From contig ML978214.1 in NCBI GenBank assembly GCA_010015745.1, positions 1 through 64,000 of the forward strand: 64,000 bases of DNA, in the 5' to 3' direction. Under the pieces are notes generated by a model. The model had not been told where the DNA came from, made no database searches, and was given only the letters and a program-made list of their open reading frames with translations. Below are positions 56,160 through 64,000 of this stretch, one piece after another. The position numbers were made by a program, and so were the translations under genes. The DNA comes from Setomelanomma holmii (Eukaryota; Ascomycota; Dothideomycetes; Pleosporales; Phaeosphaeriaceae). How positions within the stretch are numbered: position 1 is the stretch's first letter; each line of letters begins with the position of its first letter.

Positions 56160-59100
56160 ATGCGTCCCATCATGAACCAAATTCAAACCTCCGTTCTGAT
56201 TGACAATGAATGGGTTTCCAGACCGCTCGATGTCTACCAGCTGATGGCTCAAGCTCGTGACTCTGATGGCGAAATGCCCGAAGCAACCGTCAGATCACCA
56301 AAGGAGGTGCCCGAGCTCGGAGTACTCTCAAGAACACTCTTCGCGAGCCCACTTTTCAAAGCTATACGGCCCGCAAATATTCGCCACAAGGACCTCAATG
56401 ACATCGTCCTCGTTAGCGAAGACTCTATACAGCTCAAGGAGATCCATCACTATGGACATCTTCGCCATGTCGCAACCAAGTCTGATTTCAAAGGCCGCAT
56501 CCACGCCGCTCGGGTGTTTGGGAACCCACGCGAAGTTCCCGTCAGTGTTGGGAGTCCCTTACCCAAGGAGCAGGCACTCAATAGAGGTAGAAGACCGATC
56601 ACAGGCGATGAGGGAGTGCTTCTCCCTCCTGAAGTGATGGTGCTCACTCTGACAAGTAGAACGCTCATGTTTCTGTGGGCTCAACATACTTCAACAGGCG
56701 CAGTCTCCTTCAGTCAAAGGACTCTCAGGCTTCCCGCTGGCATCTCCCAATTCGATCGTTTCGGCGCGTTTCTTGCGATAGATCCAAAGTGTCGGGCAAT
56801 GGCAGTCGCTGCTCAAGAAAGTCGCTTCATACTCTACAAAACAAAATCCATGCAGAAATGGCGCAAAAACATCAGAGACGGGACTGGAAGCACTCCGATT
56901 GAGGACGAGCGGATCATTCACATCGAAGGTCGCATCATGCACATGGAGTTCTTGTCATCTGCATCCGGTCAGGATGACTACCACGTGGTACTTCTATTCG
57001 TTGTTGTATTGCAGGGCAAGACAAAGATTACGTGCTTTGACTGGGACTGCAGGCAAGATCTTGGTAAAGCCACTGCTCGCACTGAGCGAGTTCTGGTAGA
57101 CTTCGGTAAGCAAGTATTCCCGCGATGCTTATGTCGTTGCATTAACATTGTCAGAGGACCAGAACCCTTCCCTGCTGATACCACTGAGTCGCACACCCGA
57201 TTTTCTTCTAGTTTTCGATGCACACATATCAGCCTACAGAGATGTGCTGTCTGGCGCTCCTCGTCGCGTAATCGTCCCTATACACGCGCCCAGCCTACCT
57301 TCGCTACTGCCCGGTGATAGCAAACGCAGTTCCATATGGGTTGCATGGGATAAAGCTCCTCGCAATCCGGACTTTCCCAAAGAGGCGTTCTACGTTGCAC
57401 GAGAAGACGGCCGAATCATATATGTGGAGAGGGGTCCCGCGGATGGCGTTGAAACCGAAGGAGCTGGTGACTGGCCTTGCCGGGTCGATACGGCATTCGC
57501 ATGTTTGAGTGTCGATAATTCCGAATTCTCTCAACTATACCCCGACGTGCTGATAGCAGGAGGCGCAGGGAGTGATGGACTTCTTTGCAAGGTCGGGTCA
57601 TGGCCAGCCGAGTCTCCATATGCCCTGTCCTATCTAGGCACTAATCAATTCTCCATTGTGGAATCTATATCAAGTTGGGTCCCGGTCATGGATCTTTCGA
57701 TAGCACGGCTATCCGGAGCACGAGCATCGCATGAGCGTGATCGTTCCTCCATCTTCGTGGCGAACGGAAGTGGCCCTCATGGCGAAATATCAGAGCTTCG
57801 ACATGGTCTGCAGTCCAATGTGGATGACTCTTTCGGGGGAGTGGGTGGCACTACTGGACTCTGGCTTGTGGATCACAGCACACAAACGATTGAGATCGAT
57901 GGAAAGCCGGCGAAGCAGCACTCTGCAACATTCACCTTAACACTGCCACTGGAGACCCTGCTATTACGACTCGTCCGAACGCAGTGCGAGAGTGGTGGTG
58001 GTGAGTTCTCAGGGGCGTGGGAAGATGGCGTTTGGAAGGTCGAACAGTTGAATCTAACAGATGATATTCCCGAAGATGGCGTGTTACGAGATGTGGAGAC
58101 CATGGCAGCATGTCCCTGGAACAACGATTTGGCGGTCCAGGTCACCCATGGAGGGATCCGGCTACTGCAAAGACCTGGTTTACAGCAGGTCGACTGTATG
58201 GCGTATCCTCACTCTCTCTTATTATCCGCCTGCAAGTCCGGTTTTCCTTTCATTGCGACAGTACTTCGAGAGGATAGCCAGACATATCTGGAGGCTGTAC
58301 GTATATCACACGATGGCCACCTCGTGAGAGCCACGGACCAGAACACCGGGCTAAAGCTGGATTGCGATCCAACATGCATAGAACTTTTTGACTACGAAGG
58401 GATCCCATGCGTTTTCCTCAGTACTTTCGATTCCAAAGTCAGCCTGTTCAGAGTCGATGCCACAGGCCACTTGATGCCACTGGGACGAGAACTCGAATTG
58501 CCCAAAGTTGACGGCGACAACATGCTTTTAGAGGGTGCCGCATTATTATCTACAGAAGCACATTCGACTTTGGTGTGTGCCACGCGTCGCGGCTATCTTC
58601 TTAGCCACTCGCTGTCCTCTTCTAGCACTAGTAGGTGCCAGCTCTCATATAGGTATTGTGTGCTAATGCCTTCAGGTGCCTCTGGAGATGGTTGGCAAGT
58701 GTTGCAAATGGGTACAACCTCTGTGAAAATAATAGCAAGCTCGACCGATACATCCACTGCGTTCGTTTCGTGTGGAGCAGATTTCTGTCGAGTGCGTTGC
58801 TCAGCCAGCAATCCAACGACCATCGAGATTGACTCGATATGGTTCAATCATCGCACAAATCCAGGCTATCTACAATCTCCTGTTACAGCGGCTTATCAGC
58901 TACCATTCGACCGGGAATCCGATGCAAGCGGCCGGAACATTGGAGGCTTCATGTTCGTTGTCGCGGGAGATGACTTCCTCTTCTCTCAACTCGATGCTGA
59001 CATCGGATGGGCAAGTCAGGATTCCCGAGCGCTACCTCGAGATGACTGTCGAACTGTGCCGCGCAAGCTCCTAACTCAGTCAAAGCCTACGAGCGTCACC

Positions 59101-60554
59101 TATATCAAGGCAATTCGCAAGCTGTTGGTGGCAACTATGGAAGCAAAACAGAAACGACCGCCGCCTGATGGTTACAGAGTGCTCCACTCCACAATATCGT
59201 TGCTAGATGCACAGGCCGAGACTTCTTCTGACGAGCCAGAGTTAAAGCAGGAGGGCAATGTCGCACAATCGAAACATGTTACAGCCCAATATTCGCTCCA
59301 ACACGGAGAGCGCGTCTATTCGATTACTGAGTGGCCTTTCGTCGACCACAGAAAAAAGAAGTACACCCTCATCATCATTGGGACTGGAATACCGGGCGGC
59401 TCCGGCAAGGAGACTGGACGTCGCTGGATATTCAGCACAGGCAAGAATGGTTCGAAATTGGATCGTCTTAAACAGTCCGATGTTGATTATCCTGTCTATT
59501 GCACAGCCGTATATGGCAATGAGACGATTATCAGCGCCATCGGGAATACTCTGACTTTCGAGGTGTTCAACTCGGAAGCTGGAAAGTACGCAACCAATAA
59601 TACCCTGTGCCATGACTCTTTCTAACGATTTGTAGACTTAGTAAGCGTGCAACGGTAGACTTGCCGTCGCCTGGCGTGCACATCACCATCCGAGCCCCAT
59701 TTGTCTACGTCTCGACGCTTCAACATTCTCACCTCTGCTTTGAGGTTGTAGAGGCTGCTCAGGAAGGCAGATACGAATTCGAGAAGGTGTTTACTGACAG
59801 TCGAGAACGTCGGTGTGCATCTCACCTCGTGTGTGACGTCGAAGCACGCAGTGATGAGTATCCAGAACAATCGACTGTTGTCCTCGTCACCGACAAAAGT
59901 AGCGCCTCGGTGACGGGACTGTACCACCCACCCGAACGCACATACAAGAATGCAGCCGATACGGTCTTCGAAGCATGTCTACCACATACAGTCGTCCGTA
60001 TCGTGCAAGGCGATATCCGTCCTCCATGGCGTCGTCCACGTCCGTCGACCAACCCTCGTGGTGGAGGCGTACTTGTAGATGACATTATCGGAGCATGCTC
60101 TGACGGCACGCTGTATACCTTCTCAATTCTGGACGAACCGGCACGTCATCTACTCCGCTTGCTACAGAACATCATCGAAGAAAAGGAGAAGCGGAACCCA
60201 GCGAATCAAGAGACCAGCATCAATACGCGTGGCAGTGCTATTTTCGACGTACTGAGGAACGGTGCGGAAGGCAACCAGGACGATAAGATCCGCGCAATGG
60301 ATGTCGACCCAAGACAACGCGAGCGCGGACCTGGTGGACCAAGACATAAGCATATCGATGGTGACTTAGTCGGAACGTGGCTGAATGAAAGCGGAGATCT
60401 GGTAGCGCTGCTGCGAGATGGTACGGAGGAGAACGTCGTGAAGCTCTTCGGTGAGTTTGTGAAGGTACTTTGGGGCGATGAGATCACGTCATCTGAGCAA
60501 GGTGTCGTGAAGGTGAAGTCGTGGCTGGACGAAGTGTTTATGCCACTATTGTAG
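56160..60554 (+). CDS. CPSF160/DDB1/Mms1-type beta-propeller protein
   Basis: Exons 56160-57105, 57155-59585 and 59636-60554, with introns of 49 and 50 nt (1431 aa). A further in-frame 45-nt intron is probable at 58631-58675 (GTAGGT...TTCAG with a GCTAAT branch site), which would make it 1416 aa. The N-terminal half carries the MMS1_N signature: VLIDNEWVSRPLDVYQLM, LGVLSRTLFASPLF, IRHKDLNDIVLVSEDSIQLK and LRHVATKSDFKGRIHAARVF. The C-terminal half is CPSF_A-like (DIIGACSDGTLYTFSIL). Relatives are the mRNA cleavage factor subunit, the DDB1 adaptor of Cul4 ligases, Rse1 and Mms1. This divergent member is of the sort annotated as 'mono-functional DNA-alkylating methyl methanesulfonate N-term' or thermotolerance protein in fungi. 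Likely nuclear, with a scaffolding role. Intact. Confidence 0.85.
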
Positions 60555-61477
60555 GTTAGAGCGCTGCTTTAGGTAAGATGGGAGGCTTTGACATCTTGGA
60601 ATAGACTGCGTGGGTGGAACTCTGATTGTCATTGATGATTTGGTTTCATACATTGTGTTCAAGCTAGGCTTCAGCCTTGTAAAACGTTGTGAGCAGCGCT
60701 TATGACGAGCCCACTGGTGCACTAGATTTTCTGATCGTATCTTGCCACGGTGCTGCAACCTTGAACATTCTCCATAAGCCTTTCGCCGAGAAGCTTCCTG
60801 CATTCGTATCATGCAGACGAAGGCTACGATCCATTGCACCTGTAACTATGAACGACATTTATGAGCAAGTAGCTAATGCCGACGGTGAACTTCTCAGACA
60901 CATGTCTGCGCTCGTGATATGCAGAGTCTGGCAGCTCCTCAGTCCAAAAATGCCTCATCGCTTTTCAGAGCACGAATGACGAATCAAACTGCTTCACGGT
61001 GTTACAAGTGCGTTATTGCCTTCCAATGTTCAATTTTCGGGCGATGTTGATGGCTCTGGATCGCGCATGCCTTGGAGGGCGCTTTGGTCCAATCACATCT
61101 TTCACTGGACGGGGCGCGCATAGCCTATCACAAACCAGGTGCGCGCCCTTTGAGGCTCGAGGGGCGAGCTTGACGAATCGCTTGCTGAAAGCTGAAACTT
61201 TGTATCATGCATTGGATATCGCAGCGGCAGAGGCGGCTGAGAAGACGATGTCAATTTTGGTGCTGGTGAACTTGTTGAAGCTAGCGATCTAAGGAAAGAC
61301 ATGTATTGCTACCAAATGAGTGACTATAGCTAAGATACGGTTCAGAAGAGACAGTGAGGTATTTGTGAAAGCCAAGAACGCCATTGGAAATCCTCCAATG
61401 ATCAATTTTCCCATTCTTCAGCCTCGTCACTCACGCCCTTCGTCCCCTTGGGGCGGAGTCATGCATAGCTACTAACT
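60555..61477. other. intergenic, two doubtful small frames
   Basis: Plus-strand frames at 60689-60979 (96 codons, containing MNDIYEQVANADGELLRHMS) and 60999-61292 (97 codons) lie here. Neither has a recognisable domain or a good partner exon. The first resembles ordinary protein composition and could be a relic; I do not call a gene. Confidence 0.35.
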
Positions 61478-61750
61478 TCACAAGTTGAGCTTGTGCCCTT
61501 GCTTGTGGTGAGCACGCAGCTTGTCAGCGCGGTAGAATGTCTTGTCGCAGCCCATGATGCAGCACCTGAACAAGGGTGCTTCGTACTTCTTCATGTGGCG
61601 GCGGTAATCACCGGCACGACGGAAGGTCTTGCTGCAGCCTTTGATCTGCGGGGGCGATATGCACGGTGCTGTTGTGGGACCTTGTGGTGATTGCGGCGAT
61701 GGAGAGAATCCGACCAGAGCGAGGGTCTGCTTTCGTCTGGTGCCTTGCAT
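61478..61750 (-). CDS. short dual C2H2 zinc-finger protein, finger 1 degenerate
   Basis: ATG at 61750, 90 aa. Finger 2 is complete (CCIMGCDKTFYRADKLRAHH followed by KQGH), and the protein ends four residues later (KLNL). Finger 1 keeps KGCSKTFRRAGDYRRHMKKY, but its last ligand is Tyr instead of His (codon TAC for an expected CAC), and the first Cys is eight residues before the second instead of four. The acidic N-terminal region of the other two copies is missing or in other frames, so this copy is truncated and perhaps a pseudogene. It is the tandem neighbour of the copy at 62093. Confidence 0.6.
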   Translation of the reverse strand: MQGTRRKQTLALVGFSPSPQSPQGPTTAPCISPPQIKGCSKTFRRAGDYRRHMKKYEAPLFRCCIMGCDKTFYRADKLRAHHKQGHKLNL

Positions 61751-62092
61751 CAGGTTGTCGTGAACAAATCAGTGACGGAGCTTGAAGGATGCGATGGATG
61801 AGAGTCGTGCCTTCCATGGCGCTAAACCAAAAAGTTGCTTAGACAGATTGCCGGCAGGCTGACGTCAAGCTTTCGGAAACACCCATCTCATTACTAACTG
61901 AACACCAAAAACGAGTGATCTTCACACAAGAAACTACGGTAGTGACAGGATGCGCTACATAACAGAGAAATGAGGCGGTAAAGACAGTCGCAAGGAAAGC
62001 GGAAACGAGGCAGCTCCACCATTCGCCAGCGCAACGCCATGCGACCACGCCACAGCCTGCACCACCTTATCCAAACCAATGACACTCGATCG

Positions 62093-62745
62093 TTATGCCC
62101 TCGGGGGAAGCGTGACTTCGTGGCCCTGTTTTAAATGATCGCGGAGCTTGTCGTTTCTGTAGAACGCCTTGCTGCAACCAGGCTGAGGACAGGCAAAAGA
62201 TCGAGCTCCATGCTTCTTCATGTGCCGGCGGTACTCACCCGCGCGACCGAACGTGCCTCGACATCCATGAGGACACGTCGGAGCTGTTTGGTGGACAGGC
62301 TGAACTAAAGCGATACTCGAGGTGCTGGACGGCACAGCCATGTTCTGGGGTAAGGCTGGAGCTGAGAAGACAGATGAGCCCGCGGAACTCACAGCCGTGA
62401 TCGAGTGCTGGGGTGCTTGCGAAACATCTTCGTGGCTCTTGAGATTCTCAGACGCTGGATAAGTTGGATCTCCGATCTCGTCGTCGTCACACCAGTTGGC
62501 ATTGATGCCCAGAAGTAATCGGGCATCTGCCTCGAAAGCAGGACTAGTTGCGACATCGAATGGGTACTGGATGTACTCAAGACATGGTTGGTGAAAAGCT
62601 CGGTTGGAAGCATAATTCTCATGGTCTCGGAGGGATTCCGGGATGACAGTGTCGCGTGATGCCGGGCTACCCTGGCCGTATGCAATATTTTTCAGAGGGA
62701 TTCTCTGTTCACCTTGTATCCAGGTTTTGAGGGCGTGCCTGCAGC
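62093..62745 (-). CDS. dual C2H2 zinc-finger protein, right copy; start unresolved
   Basis: An uninterrupted minus frame runs from about 62745 to the stop at 62093. It begins just after a pyrimidine run (ten or so T on minus) and CTGCAG at about 62740, which looks like a 3' splice site. A GTAAGC donor lies just upstream (near 62770), giving an intron of about 35-40 nt, shorter than usual. There is no in-frame ATG before the NMAVPSS Met (about 62342). The body has RLLLGINANWCDDDEIG, corresponding to IMGATDWTFWDDQDV in the copy at 43.7 kb. Finger 1 is CPHGCRGTFGRAGEYRRHMK followed by KH, with C-x3-C spacing; finger 2 is CPQPGCSKAFYRNDKLRDHL followed by KQGH. Either an upstream exon supplies the start or the start was lost. 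Confidence 0.6.
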
Positions 62746-63402
62746 GCGTTAAAAAAAAAAGAGGTGCCGCTTACGTGATACTATTGCGTCTGCTGTGGGA
62801 AGACTGTGTCCACTCGATGGCTCTACTTGTCGAGTGCGTGAAGTTGATGATGAATGTGATAAGTTGTGGCTTGTGGGCTGGGCGCAGCTGGAGTCTGAAA
62901 TTAAGAGCCGTGTGCCGATGTGAAAGTCTGGATGAATGATAAAGAGGAAGAGTCTGGAGAGTCGAAGCAGATCTTGGATGTAACGGTACAGAGGGAGGGG
63001 AGGGACTGCGCTGAATTAACTATCTGAGGTGGGCGGAGCTACGTATATAGACTGCCGCACATGAGCTATCCCAACTTGTACTAGAGTAGATCTGGGCAAG
63101 GCCCAAACCGTTACATTGGATAAGGGAGAGTGCGAAATATTGATGTTGGGATGCAATGAGAGGAAAGGAAGCCAGGCATTAAACTCGCATGCCAATAACC
63201 CAAGCATCGCACCGACAATCGGTGAACGTGGCTGACCTTGCCGGATTTGATCGTAGTGTGCCCTTTGACTTGCATCACGTGAAGACACACTGTAGGATCT
63301 TAGACAGGGCTGTCCCGCACAACCTTGGAACCATTTCGCGGTCCGACATACCACAAAATAACAGTCCTACATCTTCTGAGCTTCATCGTCACCCATATCA
63401 CC
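62746..63402. promoter_or_regulatory. head-to-head promoter of the right zinc-finger pair
   Basis: About 650 bp between the dual-finger gene (minus) and the C2H2-ankyrin gene (plus), mirroring the left pair. A tract of about ten A lies near 62751-62760. No other gene is seen. Confidence 0.45.
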
Positions 63403-64000
63403 ATGGCTGTTAACGAGACATTCTCCTGCACTATTTGTGCTAGAACTTTCAGCGAGCAGAGGAGATACACGTTAGTCTGCCAAAAGGACTTTGTTAGAGT
63501 CTATGAATATTCTGAGATGAACTCTCATAAAGCGCAGTCAGCACCAGAAAAGTCACTCAAAACCATTCTTATGCGACACCTGTCCGAAGAGCTTCGCGTC
63601 TCGCTTCGACTTGACTCGTCATGTCCATGCTATGCATCGGATTGGCAAGAGGCGATTCCAATGCAGCATCGACAAGTGCGATTTCCAAGCCAATCGAAAA
63701 GACAATTTGACTCAACATTTGCGCAATGTACATCAAATTTCTTTCAGCCAAGGAAGGCAAGCTCGGTCGAACTTGGCCAAGGAAGTCTCTAAGGACAGTG
63801 GCGACGAGACTGAATTACACGTTGCAACTGAGAGACCATCGTGGACCCTTCTGATGTCTGCAGCAAGTATGGGCGATAGTATGCTACTGGAATATGCATT
63901 GCGCATTGTACCCAATGTCGATACCCCAGCAGAGGACGGATATACAGCACTTCACTGTGCTGCAAGAGCCGGTCAGACTTGCCATGGTCAAGATTCTGGT
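63403..64000 (+). CDS. C2H2 zinc-finger/ankyrin gene, right copy, runs off the window
   Basis: Exon 1 is 63403-63470 (68 nt, the same length as in the left copy), with an intron at 63471-63537 (67 nt). Fingers are CTICARTFSEQRRYT joined to QHQKSH, CDTCPKSFASRFDLTRHVHA followed by MH, and CSIDKCDFQANRKDNLTQHL followed by RNVH. A linker and the start of ankyrin repeats follow (EDGYTALHCAARAG). At about 63976-63984 the expected ankyrin continuation (LAMVKILV) lies in another frame, so a small indel may break the gene here. The intron cuts finger 1 at the same residue and phase as in the left copy, showing common descent. The rest of the gene is outside the window. Confidence 0.72.

Noticed and set aside
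40596..64000. A secondary-metabolite cluster
   Set aside because: The P450, NmrA-like and ThDP genes are at the other end of the window, and there is no PKS, NRPS or terpene synthase.
1..64000. tRNA genes
   Set aside because: I looked for B-box GGTTCRANNCC with a matching acceptor stem and saw none convincing; a dedicated tRNA scan would settle it.

Overview
This 64 kb window is nuclear DNA of a filamentous ascomycete, most likely a Dothideomycete-like mould (inferred from gene content and protein style, not from a search). Genes lie on both strands and carry short GT-AG introns, mostly 43-70 nt, many with a CTAAT/CTGAC-type branch site. Most intron boundaries given here were fixed by reading frame and family conservation, and the exon sums of the intact genes are multiples of three. 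I saw no tRNA, rRNA, CRISPR array or intact transposon.

Left part (1-16 kb) is accessory. It has an AT-rich gene-free edge, a C-terminally truncated M24 peptidase-like gene, a secreted TAP-like serine peptidase, a small secreted protein, a ThDP decarboxylase-like enzyme, a SET protein with a signal peptide, a sulfotransferase-like P-loop protein, a decayed F-box gene, a P450 with a one-base frame break, and an NmrA-like oxidoreductase.

The middle (16-40 kb) is mainly housekeeping: O-GlcNAc transferase, Sec62, a coiled-coil protein, a PH-domain protein, a gamma-glutamylcyclotransferase-like protein, a MutY adenine glycosylase, an Amt/Mep ammonium transporter whose frame is open except for two UAG codons, a GPI-type wall protein and another NmrA-like protein.

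The right part (40-64 kb) mixes conserved genes with a decaying accessory system. The conserved ones are a TBC Rab-GAP, a CPSF160/DDB1/Mms1-type beta-propeller protein, secreted cysteine-rich proteins and a conserved Ser-rich protein. The accessory set is a head-to-head pair, one C2H2-ankyrin gene and one dual-C2H2 gene. It occurs at 40.6-44.5 kb and again, in inverted order, at 62.1-64 kb, with a third dual-C2H2 copy at 61.5 kb. A heavily broken NACHT/STAND (NLR-like) gene lies next to the left pair. Both C2H2-ankyrin genes share a 68-nt first exon and an intron at the same place inside finger 1.

Nonsense and frameshift lesions fall almost only in accessory families, while long housekeeping frames are intact. 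Several lesions or finger defects fit C:G to T:A change at CpA sites (RIP-like). The inverted zinc-finger/ankyrin pairs around an NLR relic and the UAG-interrupted ammonium transporter are the two observations most worth following.
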